Shown here: one piece after another, positions 31,709 through 40,936 of the stretch | Numbering within the stretch: the stretch's first letter is position 1 | Layout of the letters: each line of letters starts with the position of its first letter | DNA from: Burkholderia sp. WSM2232 | GTDB lineage: Bacteria > Pseudomonadota > Gammaproteobacteria > Burkholderiales > Burkholderiaceae | Assembly: GCF_000472545.1 (NCBI RefSeq) | Contig: NZ_AWZV01000004.1 | Location: 248,001 to 312,000, forward strand | DNA length: 64,000 nucleotides | Reading direction: 5' to 3' | Notes under the pieces: model-generated | The model's input: the letters and a program-made list of their open reading frames with translations, nothing else | Database searches by the model: none | Told to the model about the DNA's origin: nothing | Made by a program: the position numbers and the translations under genes

Positions 31709-33145
31709 TCACCGCGGCCGATCCGCAGGTGCGTCAGTTGGCGCGTCGCCTGACGGCTCGGGCCCATCGCCGTTGGCTTCTTCCGTCACCGCTTCAGGCG
31801 CCTCGACCTCCGGCACTTCCGGCACCGGGGCGGGCGCCGGCCGCGGCAGCGGCGCCAGGTAGCGCTCCGAAAGCGCTTCGTAAAGCGGCGGCGCAAACAG
31901 GCGTGCAACGCGGCTCGCGATGAGCGCGGTCGCCATCAGTGAGATCACGAGCGCGTGCCCGTTGATCATCTCCATCACGATCACAAACGACGTGATAGGC
32001 GATTGCGTGACGGCCGCCAGATAGCCCACCATGGCAAGCGCAATCAGCATCGGCAGTTGCATGGAGCCGAACACCATGTGCAGCAGATTGCCGAAGCCCG
32101 CGCCAATCGAGAGGGATGGCGCGAAGATGCCGCCCGGAATGCCGGGCAGGTACGAGCCGACCATCGAGATCATCTTCAGGAACGGGTAGAACACGGACAA
32201 CTGCTGGTTGCCGTCGAGCAATCCGCGCGCTTCGGCATAGCCGCTGCCGAACGTGGTGCCGCCCGAAATCAGCCCGACTGCCGCGATTACGAGGCCGCAC
32301 AGCGCGGCAAACGCAACCGGCCGCTCGCCGTGCAACTGGCGCAACGGCGCGGGAATCCAGCGCGCGGTGTTCAGCAGTAACCAGCCGAACACGCCGCCCG
32401 CGAGGCCGGTGACGATGGCCGTGAGCAGAACGGCCAGCGCGAGCAGATCGGGAAAGTGCGCGCCGATCTGAATCGTGCCGAAATACGTGTAGTTGCCGTT
32501 CAGCCCGAGCGCGATAACGCCGGCAATGATGATCGCCGTGATCAGCACGCCGCTCGCGCGCGCCTCGAAGCTGCGCGTCAACTCCTCGATGGCGAACACA
32601 ATGCCGGCGAGCGGCGTATTGAATGCCGCCGACAAACCCGCCGCCGCGCCGGCCAGCACCAGTTGCCGTTCGATCAGCGCATTCGAACGCGGATAAAGCC
32701 TGCGCAGATTGAACATGAGCGCGGCGCCCACCTGCACGGTCGGACCTTCGCGGCCGATTGTGAAGCCGCCGAGAATCGCGAGGAAAGACACCGCGATCTT
32801 GCCGAGCAGAATGCGCACCGATAGCAGCCGCGCGCCGTATTCGCCGGGCTTCGCATGAAGCGTAGCGATCACCTGCGGGATGCCGCTGCCCTCGGCGCCG
32901 CGGAAAAACTTGCGCGTGAGCCATACGGCAAGGGCGGCCACGGCGGGGGTGATGACGAGCGGCGCCCACACATGCTCGCGCTGTACCATGCGGAATTCGC
33001 CGTAGCCCCAGTCGATCAGGCGCGCATAGAGCACCGCGATGAGCCCGACCGCGATTGCGCCCAGCCAGAAAATGCCATATTGCCGCCAAAGGCGTCTGGC
33101 TCGACGCACGATCCCGAAGGAAAGGACAGGTTGTGCTCGGGGCAT
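31709..33145 (-). CDS. CLC-family chloride channel/transporter
   Basis: A 478-residue inner-membrane CLC protein. Selectivity-filter motifs: GSGIPQV (about residue 90), GREGPTVQVG with the gating glutamate, and GIPGGIFAPSL. The C-terminal about 50 residues are Pro/Glu/Ala-rich without CBS domains. I use ATG 33145; a TTG 17 codons upstream is possible. The gating Glu is present, so either exchange or channel activity is possible. Convergent with minE, divergent from waaC. Confidence 0.9.
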   Translation of the reverse strand: MPRAQPVLSFGIVRRARRLWRQYGIFWLGAIAVGLIAVLYARLIDWGYGEFRMVQREHVWAPLVITPAVAALAVWLTRKFFRGAEGSGIPQVIATLHAKPGEYGARLLSVRILLGKIAVSFLAILGGFTIGREGPTVQVGAALMFNLRRLYPRSNALIERQLVLAGAAAGLSAAFNTPLAGIVFAIEELTRSFEARASGVLITAIIIAGVIALGLNGNYTYFGTIQIGAHFPDLLALAVLLTAIVTGLAGGVFGWLLLNTARWIPAPLRQLHGERPVAFAALCGLVIAAVGLISGGTTFGSGYAEARGLLDGNQQLSVFYPFLKMISMVGSYLPGIPGGIFAPSLSIGAGFGNLLHMVFGSMQLPMLIALAMVGYLAAVTQSPITSFVIVMEMINGHALVISLMATALIASRVARLFAPPLYEALSERYLAPLPRPAPAPVPEVPEVEAPEAVTEEANGDGPEPSGDAPTDAPADRPR

Positions 33146-33356
33146 GAGTCTTTGAGGAAGCAAATGACGAAGTATAAAGCGTGCCGACGCCGTCAAACGG
33201 TATGAAAGCCTTGTGAAATGTAGTAAAAAGGCAGGTCGTAAGGCGCTCGCTGTAAGGCGCCGTATTATTGCCGGGCGCCCATATTGCCCGGTTCAGCAAA
33301 GACTATTCCATTCGTCGGCTAAAATGTTCTGACGTCTGAACAACCAAAGGCCCTTA

Positions 33357-34361
33357 ATGAAGCGAGTCCTTATCGTCAAGGTCACCTCACTCGGCGATAT
33401 CGTGCAAGCGCTGCCCGTCGTGGCCGATATCAAACGCGCATTTCCCGGCGTTCAGGTCGACTGGGCCGCGGACGAAGCATTCGCGGAAGTGGCGCAATGG
33501 TGCAAAGGCATAGACCGTGTGCTGTGCGCGCCGCTGCGCCGCTTCAAGAAAGCGCGCCGCTGGGCCGACTTCAAGGCCATTGCGGCGTCTATTTCAGAGC
33601 TGCGCGCGCATCGCTACGACTACATTATCGACATTCACGGCGTGTATAAGAGCGCGATTATCGCGTTTCTGGCCCGCTCGTCGCGGCGCATCGGCTATCA
33701 GTCGCAAGACCTGGGCGAGCGCGGCGCCGCATTTGCGTACACCGGGCGCTTCGGTCCGCGTCCGCTGTGCAATGCGTGGCACGGCATGCGCATCAGCGCA
33801 GGCGAGGCTCTGGGCTATGAGGTGCAAGGCCCGGCTGTGTACGATTTGAAATTGCCCGAACCGGCCAAGCCGCTGTTCGCGGATGAGCGCGCGCCCGTCG
33901 CAGCGCTTTTTCACGCCACCTCGAAAGACGACAAGAAATGGCCCGCCTCGCACTGGGGCGTGGTCGGCGCGGAACTGGCTGAACGGGGCTTCCGGGTGGT
34001 GCTGCCTTGGGGTTCCGAAAGCGAGCGGCTGGAGGCCGAGCAGATCGCAGCGCAGGTGCCAGGCTCAAGGGTGCTGCCGAAACTGAGCGTGACTGAAATC
34101 GCGCAAATGATCGACGCATGCTCGCTGGTCGTCGGCACGGACACCGGTTTCGTCCACCTCGCGCATGCACTGCAAAAGCGCACGGTGATGGTCTTCGTGG
34201 CCACTTCGCCGTCGCACTGCGGGGTGGAAGCGCCGTTCCGCTCGATCTCGGTCGGCGACGGCTTTTCGGTGCCGCCCATCAGCGACGTGCTCGACGCCAT
34301 CGACTACGTGCATCTCGAACCGCAGGCTATAGCCGCGCAGCAAGGCCCGGCAGCGGCTTAA
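33357..34361 (+). CDS. waaC: lipopolysaccharide heptosyltransferase I
   Basis: A 334-residue GT9 glycosyltransferase that adds the first L-glycero-D-manno-heptose to Kdo2-lipid A. Typical N-terminus RVLIVKVTSLGDIVQALPVVADIKRAFP, including the catalytic Asp (GDIVQALP). The C-terminal ADP-heptose site is in LFHATSKDDKKWP and VGTDTGFVHLAHAL. Length fits WaaC. AAGG precedes the ATG. Acts at the cytoplasmic face of the inner membrane. Confidence 0.93.
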   Translation: MKRVLIVKVTSLGDIVQALPVVADIKRAFPGVQVDWAADEAFAEVAQWCKGIDRVLCAPLRRFKKARRWADFKAIAASISELRAHRYDYIIDIHGVYKSAIIAFLARSSRRIGYQSQDLGERGAAFAYTGRFGPRPLCNAWHGMRISAGEALGYEVQGPAVYDLKLPEPAKPLFADERAPVAALFHATSKDDKKWPASHWGVVGAELAERGFRVVLPWGSESERLEAEQIAAQVPGSRVLPKLSVTEIAQMIDACSLVVGTDTGFVHLAHALQKRTVMVFVATSPSHCGVEAPFRSISVGDGFSVPPISDVLDAIDYVHLEPQAIAAQQGPAAA

Positions 34362-34930
34362 GCGCAACGCGCGGTGCAATCGTTTGCTCAAAGAAAAAGG
34401 GCGTGACGCGCACGGTGCCGATGTGATCGGCCCTGCCGCGTGACGCCCGGTAAACGCCCGCGTCGGGGAACGTCGGGCGAAGAGAAGCCGCATTGCTGCG
34501 TGAAACATGCCGCGTAAAGTGTTCGCAACTGGCTAGCGGAGCATTCATTGCGCGCCGCGCATGCATTACACGCTTGTTAAATCTGTCGCTTTTGGTTGGT
34601 CGTAAGGTTCGCTGCACCCGCCGCGCCTGCGCGCCCGGGGCATGAATCCGGCCCGTCGTACTGCTTGTCAGCGGCTTTGGAGCCGCTTCCCAGTTGCGTT
34701 CCAGGCGTGTACGCGCGGCGCGCTTTGCACCTTCGTCGAGCCACAACGCAACAGGCAGAAGGCGTGTAGGCGACGGGCACATGCAAGCCAGTATAGGCGG
34801 TGTTTTCGGCTGCTGTTTCGCTGAATGTCAATTCCCGGCGTCACGCGACCGGCGAGGCCGGGCCGCCTTCGCAAATGTGTAACCCCGCCGTGATCTTCCC
34901 TTACAACTGGCAACGTTCTCCCAGGCGCGG
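34362..34930. other. intergenic region after waaC; no gene seen
   Basis: About 570 nt without a credible coding frame. An interrupted stem (GGGCGT-g-ACGCG, 34399-34410, with CGCGT-g-ACGCCC, 34437-34448) could end waaC transcription, but no T-run follows. Nothing else recognised. Confidence 0.4.
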
Positions 34931-34933
34931 GTC

Positions 34934-34982
34934 GTGTTCAATCGAGTCATTCGGGACCTCGGCTCGAACACACTGACTCGAT
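34934..34982 (+). promoter_or_regulatory. interlocked inverted repeats in the leader of the small lipoprotein gene
   Basis: GTGTTC (34934-34939) can pair with GAACAC (34966-34971), and ATCGAGTCA (34941-34949) with TGACTCGAT (34974-34982). The pairings interleave (a-b-a'-b'), so they could form a pseudoknot or compete. The last arm directly abuts GGAG, the ribosome-binding site. Confidence 0.55.
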
Positions 34983-34992
34983 GGAGAACAAT

Positions 34993-35127
34993 ATGAAACG
35001 CTTGATCCTCACCCTGCTCGCCGGCACTGTGCTTGCCACCATGCTGGGCGGCTGTATCGTCGCTCCGGCGCCGGGCTACTACTACGGCGGTGGCGGCTAC
35101 TACCATCACGGTTACTACTATCGGTGA
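34993..35127 (+). CDS. small lipoprotein, 44 residues
   Basis: Predicted small outer- or inner-membrane lipoprotein. Signal peptide MKRLILTLLAGTVLATM is followed by lipobox LGGC (Cys at residue 21). The mature 24 residues are Gly/Tyr/His-rich: IVAPAPG, then YYYGGGGYYHHGYYYR. GGAG lies 6 nt before the ATG. Short Tyr/Gly-rich lipoproteins like this are common in Burkholderiaceae but I know no function. The leader contains interlocked inverted repeats. Stands alone between waaC and a small membrane protein gene on the other strand. Confidence 0.75.
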   Translation: MKRLILTLLAGTVLATMLGGCIVAPAPGYYYGGGGYYHHGYYYR

Positions 35128-35239
35128 GATCGCTGGGCCGCGCAGCCGCTCAGCCGCTCAGCAGTTTCGACCGCTGAGCGGGCGGCCTTGCGTACCGCAA
35201 AGCGCGGCCAGCACAAGACGTGGATGGAATCTCAGCCTG

Positions 35240-35419
35240 TCAGGCGACCAGCATTTCAAACGCGACCACGGCGGTAATGGCCGCCGCATTGGCGGCCAGC
35301 GCCTCGACGACAATGCCCTTCCAACTGGCGGGACGAAAGCGCAGCGCGAGCAGCAGCGAACACACCAGCGCGAGCGCAATGATCATCACGATGTCGGCAT
35401 TGTGAAGATGAAGGTTCAT
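35240..35419 (-). CDS. small membrane protein, 59 residues
   Basis: Predicted two-helix membrane protein: a short polar N-terminus MNLHLHNAD, helix IVMIIALALVCSLLLALRF, a basic turn RPASWKG, then helix VVEALAANAAAITAVVAFEML. The ATG at 35419 follows GGGAGG by 5 nt, a strong ribosome-binding site that decides against the longer frame from 35467. No family recognised. It is downstream of nothing obvious; an MFS gene follows on the same strand's upstream side. Confidence 0.65.
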   Translation of the reverse strand: MNLHLHNADIVMIIALALVCSLLLALRFRPASWKGIVVEALAANAAAITAVVAFEMLVA

Positions 35420-35590
35420 CCGGGCCTCCCTGCTTGCCGTGGGTTTCCTCGATTCGAGTATAGGCAAGTCAAAAAGGCAGGCAAGGCAGGGGATTCACTC
35501 ACAGAAGCCCCGCCAGGCCGACACTCCGGCGATAACCGCCGAAGCTCGCGCATCACGCATCCAAGCATCAAGCATCAAGCAGCGCTGCCG

Positions 35591-36898
35591 TCACATCATG
35601 CGCGAGTCGCGCGTTTCGCGCATGCACAGCACGCCGACCATGCTGACCGCCGCCGCAATCGACACATATGCGCCGACCCACGGCAACCCGCCGCGCGCAG
35701 CCAGCATTTGCGCGATATACGGTGCAACGGACGCCCCCAGAATCCCGCCGAGGTTGTACGACACGCCCGCGCCGGTATAACGCACATTGGTGGGGAAGAG
35801 CTCGGGCAGCAGCGCGCCCATTGGCGCGAAGGTCACGCCCATCAGGAACAGCTCGATCACGAGGAAAAGCAGCACGAGCGGCGTCTGCCCGCTGCCGAGG
35901 AGCGGCGCCATCGTGAAGCCGGACAGCACCGCCGCGACGATGCCCACGATCAGCACCGGCTTGCGGCCATAACGGTCGCTTGCCCATGCCGAGAGCGGCG
36001 TAGCGAGCGCCATGAACACCACGGCGATGCAGAGGAGCCCGAGGAACGTTTGCCGCGGAATATGCAGCACCGAGACGCCGTACGAGAGCGAGAACGTCGT
36101 CGCGTTGTAGAACAGCGTGTAGCAGACCACCATCGCGAGTGCGCCAAGCAGCGTGGGCAGCCAGTGCTGCGACAGCAGCGTCGCGATGGGCACCTTGACA
36201 CGCTCCTGCCGTTCGATAGCGGCCTGGAATGCCGGCGTCTCCGCAATCTTCAGGCGCACGTACAGGCCCAGCGCCACCAGTACCGCGCTGACGAGGAACG
36301 GTACGCGCCAGCCCCAGCTACGGAACTGTTCGTCGGTGAGCGACATGGCGAGCGCGAAGAACAGTCCGTTGGACGCGAGAAAGCCGATGGACGGTCCCAG
36401 TTGCGGGAACATGCCGAACCAGCCACGCTTGCCGGCCGGCGCGTTTTCGGTGGCGAGCAGTGCCGCGCCGCCCCATTCCCCGCCGAGCCCGATGCCCTGG
36501 CCAAAGCGCAGAATGCACAGCAGTATCGGCGCAAGGCTGCCGATCGAGTCGTAGCCAGGCACGAAGCCGATTAGCGTGGTCGAAATGCCCATTACGAGCA
36601 GCGACGCGACCAGTGTCGACTTGCGGCCAATGCGGTCGCCGAAATGGCCGAACAGGAACGAGCCAATGGGCCGCGCGACAAAGGCAATGCCGAACGTGAC
36701 GAAAGCCGATAAGGCCTGAGCCGTTGCCGACCCATGCGGAAAAAACACCGGACCGATGACGAGCGCCGCGGCGGTCGCATAGACGTAGAAGTCGTAGAAC
36801 TCGATCGCGGTGCCGATGAAGCTCGCGAAAATGATCCGTCCGCTATGGGTTTGCCCGGCCGCATTGGGCCCGGCCGCGGAAATCGGCGATGTGGACAT
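35591..36898 (-). CDS. MFS transporter, metabolite:H+ symporter (MHS) type
   Basis: A 435-residue, 12-helix major facilitator. N-terminal GRIIFASFIGTAIEFYDFYVYATAAALV and GHFGDRIGRKSTLVASLLVMG (the loop 2-3 motif) are typical of the MHS group that carries citrate, alpha-ketoglutarate, shikimate or proline. The second repeat of the loop motif is ASDRYGRKPVLIVG. The ATG follows ATGGAGACCC. Substrate cannot be told. Confidence 0.9.
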   Translation of the reverse strand: MSTSPISAAGPNAAGQTHSGRIIFASFIGTAIEFYDFYVYATAAALVIGPVFFPHGSATAQALSAFVTFGIAFVARPIGSFLFGHFGDRIGRKSTLVASLLVMGISTTLIGFVPGYDSIGSLAPILLCILRFGQGIGLGGEWGGAALLATENAPAGKRGWFGMFPQLGPSIGFLASNGLFFALAMSLTDEQFRSWGWRVPFLVSAVLVALGLYVRLKIAETPAFQAAIERQERVKVPIATLLSQHWLPTLLGALAMVVCYTLFYNATTFSLSYGVSVLHIPRQTFLGLLCIAVVFMALATPLSAWASDRYGRKPVLIVGIVAAVLSGFTMAPLLGSGQTPLVLLFLVIELFLMGVTFAPMGALLPELFPTNVRYTGAGVSYNLGGILGASVAPYIAQMLAARGGLPWVGAYVSIAAAVSMVGVLCMRETRDSRMM

Positions 36899-37375
36899 GC
36901 AGGGTCTCCATATGTGTTGTGACGCCGGTTGGCCGTCGCCAATACCTGCGATGGCCGCGCTCGCCCGGCGGCAGCCTTCTTGTCCGCAGTGCGGTCAGTC
37001 GGGCGGCGCGCGAGGCGGCGAGCTGAATCGGCATCTTTGTTGAGGTTCGCGCGCTTGTGCGGACCACGCGCCGAGGTTGCGCCGAGCCAGAACTCGCAAC
37101 GCACAACCATACAACGCATTGCACAAGGGCGCTTGCGCGGCACGCACGGATGACGCGGTGCCGTGACAGGCTGCTGCGGGCACGCCTGCGGATGAGCAGG
37201 CTGCCTGAGCGGTGCCGGAAGGCTCCGGCGGGGAATCGGAAAATTATAGCGAGCGTGACGCTCGCGCAGCAAGGCGCGCGGCCGAGGAGCGGGGTGTTTG
37301 GCCGCGCCGCTTGCAGCTGATAGGTTCAGTCGGCCCGTTGAACGGCTCCGTTGGCCCGCTCACCTGGCCGGCGCG
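36899..37375. other. intergenic region; no gene seen
   Basis: Part of a 612-nt gap between the MFS gene and a TonB-domain lipoprotein gene. The MFS promoter should lie near its left end but I see no clear boxes. The right part becomes repetitive (next entry). Confidence 0.35.
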
Positions 37376-37490
37376 GTTGACCCCGGCAGCTAACCATCAT
37401 AGTTGACCGGCCCAGTTGCCCACTCAGTTTGCCCGACTCAGCCTGACGCACTCAGTGTGCCCCCCTCGGCCTGACCCACTCACGCAGCCG
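37376..37490 (-). repeat. degenerate ~14-bp tandem repeat downstream of the TonB-domain gene
   Basis: On the minus strand about seven units of roughly 14 bp, for example GAGTCGGGCAAACT and GAGTGCGTCAGGCT. They begin a few tens of bases after the stop codon of the TonB-domain lipoprotein gene and read in its direction. The unit resembles that of the array at 41,700. Confidence 0.6.
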
Positions 37491-37510
37491 GTTCGGCCGA
37501 CGCGCCCCGT

Positions 37511-38047
37511 CTAGTCAATAGTCAGCGCTTGCGGCGACGCAAGTTCGCGCAACTGGAACTTGCCGTCGTCGTTGAACAGCCAGTCTTCGAAGAGTTCGAG
37601 CTGGCCGCGGCCGTTCAGCAACTTGCCGGGCGGCAAGGGCAACGGCGACGCCCGTCGCAGGCTGGCGAGCGCGGTGCCTTCCGCTTCGTCGTCGCCATTC
37701 GTGCGATACACCGACGACTGCACCACGTGCCCGTTGCGATCCACGGTGAAGGACACCACGACGAGCGAGCGCAGCATCGCCTGCGGCGTGCCGCGCAGCA
37801 CATAAGACGGACTGCGCTCGACGATGCGCCGCGCAACGGCTTCACGGTATTGATCCAGCGTGACGCTGTTGACCGCCGCAGGCGGCGTGGCCACCGTCGC
37901 GCGTGGCGGCGGCGTGATCGTGCAGCCGGCGACGGTGAGCGCGAGCAAGACGGTCAATGCCGTGCCGCGCAACAAGGCTGACCATGCGCAGCCGCGGCGC
38001 GCGCTGGATTGGGTCAGAGCAGGAAGAGAGCGCGTGCGGGTAAGCAT
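37511..38047 (-). CDS. lipoprotein with TonB C-terminal-like domain
   Basis: A 178-residue predicted lipoprotein. A hydrophobic segment ends in lipobox LTVAGC (Cys about residue 42), followed by a Pro/Ala/Thr stretch (TPPPRATVATPPAAV). The C-terminal domain VVVSFTVDRNGHVVQSSVYRTNGDD ... ALASLRRASPLPLPP matches the TonB C-terminal fold (Pfam TonB_C). No ExbB/ExbD genes are near. It may be a stand-alone periplasmic adaptor. The N-terminal 25 residues before the hydrophobic stretch are long for a lipoprotein, so a later start is possible. Confidence 0.7.
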   Translation of the reverse strand: MLTRTRSLPALTQSSARRGCAWSALLRGTALTVLLALTVAGCTITPPPRATVATPPAAVNSVTLDQYREAVARRIVERSPSYVLRGTPQAMLRSLVVVSFTVDRNGHVVQSSVYRTNGDDEAEGTALASLRRASPLPLPPGKLLNGRGQLELFEDWLFNDDGKFQLRELASPQALTID

Positions 38048-38144
38048 GATGAACCACGAAAAAGGGCGGAACCTGTCTTGATGGTAGTCAAAAACCGCGC
38101 GGTTTCAATCCGCGTTCGCCCCTGTATCAGCGGGCATGCGCCCA

Positions 38145-38178
38145 ACAAAAAAGGCGAACCCGTCAACGAGTTCGCCTT
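38145..38178 (-). terminator. terminator after argH
   Basis: 9-bp stem AAGGCGAAC / GTTCGCCTT (38151-38159, 38170-38178). The minus-strand side ends in TTTTTTGTTGG, 46 nt beyond the argH stop. Confidence 0.8.
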
Positions 38179-38224
38179 CGTGATTTGCCATGCTTCAGCG
38201 CCGTGGCGACGGCGCGCCCGCAGG

Positions 38225-39631
38225 TCAGTTCAACGCTTGCCGTGCGGCCTTGACCGCTGCGAGTACCTGCTCGGGCGCGGTGCCGCCCGGATGATTGCGG
38301 CTTGCCACCGAGCCTTCGAGCGTCAGATACGAGAACACGTCTTCGCCGATCAGATGCGCGACGTTCGGCAACTCGGCGCGCATTTCGTCGAGGGTGAGAT
38401 CGGCGAGATCGCAACCGCGATCCGCGCAGATGCGCACGGCGAGCGCGACTGCTTCGTGCGCGTCGCGAAACGGCAGGCCGCGCTTGACCAGATAGTCGGC
38501 CAGATCGGTCGCCGTGGAAAAGCCCTGCAATGCGGCGTCGCGCATGGCTTGCGGCTTCACCGAAATGCCCGCCACCATTTCAGCGAAGATGCGCAGCGTA
38601 TCGGCCACGGTATCGACCGTGTCGAACAGCGGCTCCTTGTCTTCCTGATTGTCCTTGTTGTACGCGAGCGGTTGACCCTTCATCAGCGTGAGCAGCGCCA
38701 TCAGGTGCCCGTTTACGCGGCCGGTCTTGCCGCGCGCGAGTTCGGGCACGTCCGGGTTCTTCTTCTGCGGCATGATCGACGAGCCCGTGCAGAAGCGGTC
38801 GGCGAGATCGATAAAGCCGACGCGCGGGCTCATCCACAGCACGAGTTCTTCGGAGAAGCGCGAGATGTGCGTCATGACCAATGCGGACGCGGCCGTGAAT
38901 TCGATCGCGAAGTCGCGGTCGGAAACGGCGTCCAGCGAATTGGCGCAGATGCCGTCGAAGCCGAGCGTCTTCGCCACGGCATGCCGGTCGATCGGATAGC
39001 TCGTGCCGGCGAGCGCAGCGGCGCCGAGCGGCAGGCGGTTCACGCGCTTGCGGCAATCCGCCATGCGCTCGGCGTCGCGCGAAAACATTTCGACGTAGGC
39101 GAGCAGGTGATGGCCGAACGTGACCGGCTGCGCGACCTGCAGATGCGTGAAGCCCGGCATGATGGTCGACGCGTTCTTCTCCGCCATGTCGAGCAGGGCG
39201 GTGCGCAATTGCTTCAGCAATCCGCCGATACGGTCGATCTCGCCGCGCAGCCACAAGCGGATATCGGTCGCGACCTGATCGTTACGCGAGCGGCCCGTGT
39301 GCAGACGCTTGCCCGCGTCGCCGATCAGCGCGGTCAGGCGCGCCTCGATGTTCAGGTGCACGTCTTCCAGATCGAGTTGCCACTCGAATTCGCCGCGCTC
39401 GATTTCGCCCTTGATCTGCGCCATGCCGCGTTGGATCGCGGCGAGGTCGTCGGCGGCGATGATCTTCTGTGCGGCCAGCATCGAGGCGTGCGCGAGCGAC
39501 CCTTCAATGTCGACGAGTGCCAGACGCTTGTCGAAGAAAACCGACGACGTATAGCGTTTGACGAGCTCCGACATCGGCTCCGAGAAGCGAGCCGACCAGG
39601 CTTCGCCTTTTTTGTGCAGTTGGGACGTCAT
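38225..39631 (-). CDS. argH: argininosuccinate lyase
   Basis: A 468-residue enzyme of the fumarase/aspartase superfamily that splits argininosuccinate into arginine and fumarate, the last step of arginine synthesis. The signature loop [15 protein letters not shown] carries the catalytic Ser; [13 protein letters not shown] and [20 protein letters not shown] are the other two conserved regions. The ATG 39631 gives [16 protein letters not shown]; a longer frame to 39709 lacks a ribosome-binding site. Confidence 0.97.
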   Translation of the reverse strand: MTSQLHKKGEAWSARFSEPMSELVKRYTSSVFFDKRLALVDIEGSLAHASMLAAQKIIAADDLAAIQRGMAQIKGEIERGEFEWQLDLEDVHLNIEARLTALIGDAGKRLHTGRSRNDQVATDIRLWLRGEIDRIGGLLKQLRTALLDMAEKNASTIMPGFTHLQVAQPVTFGHHLLAYVEMFSRDAERMADCRKRVNRLPLGAAALAGTSYPIDRHAVAKTLGFDGICANSLDAVSDRDFAIEFTAASALVMTHISRFSEELVLWMSPRVGFIDLADRFCTGSSIMPQKKNPDVPELARGKTGRVNGHLMALLTLMKGQPLAYNKDNQEDKEPLFDTVDTVADTLRIFAEMVAGISVKPQAMRDAALQGFSTATDLADYLVKRGLPFRDAHEAVALAVRICADRGCDLADLTLDEMRAELPNVAHLIGEDVFSYLTLEGSVASRNHPGGTAPEQVLAAVKAARQALN

Positions 39632-39921
39632 GGTGTTGGGCAATTGAGCAGCGGTTAAAGGGCAGTGGAGCGGGCGGTGAAGCGGCTGACGGCGCGAAGG
39701 CAACGACACGGCTGCCTACGCCGCGCAAGCGAGAAAGAACGCGATTTTAACACCGGCGAAAGGCCGCCCCGGCGACTGAGAGGCTCGGCGCGCGCGACGC
39801 CGCGTGAGTGGTGCGAACCGGAGCAGCCGAGCGCGCTGGCTTGGCGGGCGCCGGTTGCTGAGTCGCCGGCAGTCGGTGGGGGCTCGCGCCGGTCGACAGC
39901 GGAAAGCCCGCACCCGGGCGC

Positions 39922-40746
39922 CTATTCGCGCACCAGCACGACGAGTTTCAGATCTTCGCGATGCGCGGGCTTGAAGGTGATCTGATCGTAGACGAGCCGG
40001 CCATCGCGCGGATGGTTGAACTCGCGCCGTCCGCCTTCGCGGCCGCCCACGTCCTGCGAAGCCCAGAAGCGCGCGAACGCGTCGCTCGCCGCGCTCAAGG
40101 AATCGATCAGCGCACGCGTGGGCGCGTCGTTCAAATGACGGATGGAATCCGCACGGAACTCGGCGGCAAGCCGCCGCGCGCGCGTTTCCCAGTCGACGAT
40201 CAGCTCGCGCGCCGCCGGCTCCGTGAACGTATAGCGCAGCAGATTGCGGTCGTGCGTGCCGTCCAGCCAGCCGACGAACAGCCCGGCCGCGCGCTCGTTC
40301 CACGCGAGCGCGTTCCATTGACGGTCGAGCACGTAGGCCGGCGTGTTCACGAGCTGCACCGTTTCGAGCAGCGTGGCGGGGGCGTCGGCGGCGGCCGGGT
40401 CGGGTTCGGCCGGATCGCGCTGCGCCGCCAGCTCGAACAGATACGCGCGTTCGGCGCGCGACAGCTGCAACGCGACGGCAATGCGCGCGAGCGCGTCCGC
40501 GGAAGCGGAAACCGGGCGCCCTTGCTCGATCCACGTGTACCACGTCGGACTTACCCCGCACAGCTGAGCGACTTCCTCGCGGCGCAGGCCGGGCGTGCGG
40601 CGGCGCGGGCCCGGCGGCAGGCCGAGCGCTTGCGGCGACAGCCGTTCGCGATGCGCGCGGATAAAGTCGCCGAGCGCGCGGGCCGGAGTGGCCTCGAGCG
40701 GCGGCGGGTGATCGGCGGAAGCGGGCGAGCTGGTTCGCGGGGTCAT
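39922..40746 (-). CDS. XRE-family regulator with MmyB-like ligand-binding domain (copy 1)
   Basis: A 274-residue transcription regulator. N-terminal helix-turn-helix: LGDFIRAHRERLSPQALG, then GLRREEVAQLCGVSPTWYTWIEQGR (about residues 53-77). The C-terminal MmyB-like domain has LDRQWNALAWNERAAGLF and NLLRYTF, and binds an unknown, probably hydrophobic, ligand. Transcribed away from a methyltransferase gene with 190 nt between them, so that gene is the likely target. A second regulator of the same type lies at 50.3 kb. Confidence 0.88.
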   Translation of the reverse strand: MTPRTSSPASADHPPPLEATPARALGDFIRAHRERLSPQALGLPPGPRRRTPGLRREEVAQLCGVSPTWYTWIEQGRPVSASADALARIAVALQLSRAERAYLFELAAQRDPAEPDPAAADAPATLLETVQLVNTPAYVLDRQWNALAWNERAAGLFVGWLDGTHDRNLLRYTFTEPAARELIVDWETRARRLAAEFRADSIRHLNDAPTRALIDSLSAASDAFARFWASQDVGGREGGRREFNHPRDGRLVYDQITFKPAHREDLKLVVLVRE

Positions 40747-40793
40747 TCGATTCTTGCAGCGCGTGAAGAGAGTGGTGAAGAGGGTGGTTTAGA

Positions 40794-40826
40794 TACCAGA
40801 ATAATTGCTTAACTTGTACTGGTACC
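40794..40826. promoter_or_regulatory. candidate operator between XRE regulator and methyltransferase
   Basis: TACCAG (40794-40799) and its inverse CTGGTA (40819-40824), the latter part of ACTGGTACC with palindrome GGTACC. It lies in the divergent intergenic region. Confidence 0.35.
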
Positions 40827-40936
40827 AAGCGGGCTCTATTGTAGCGGCGTAGCGGCATGAACGGCAGGCCGCGCTGCCAGGCGTTACACGCGGACCCACA
40901 CGATACTTGTCCCCACGCAGAAAACCGGAGTTACTC

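Noticed and set aside
35033..36574. 513-codon frame opposite the MHS-type MFS gene
   Set aside because: Reverse-frame shadow; the minus-strand gene has a complete 12-helix MFS product.
38009..39658. 549-codon open frame opposite argH
   Set aside because: Antisense shadow of argH without recognisable domains.
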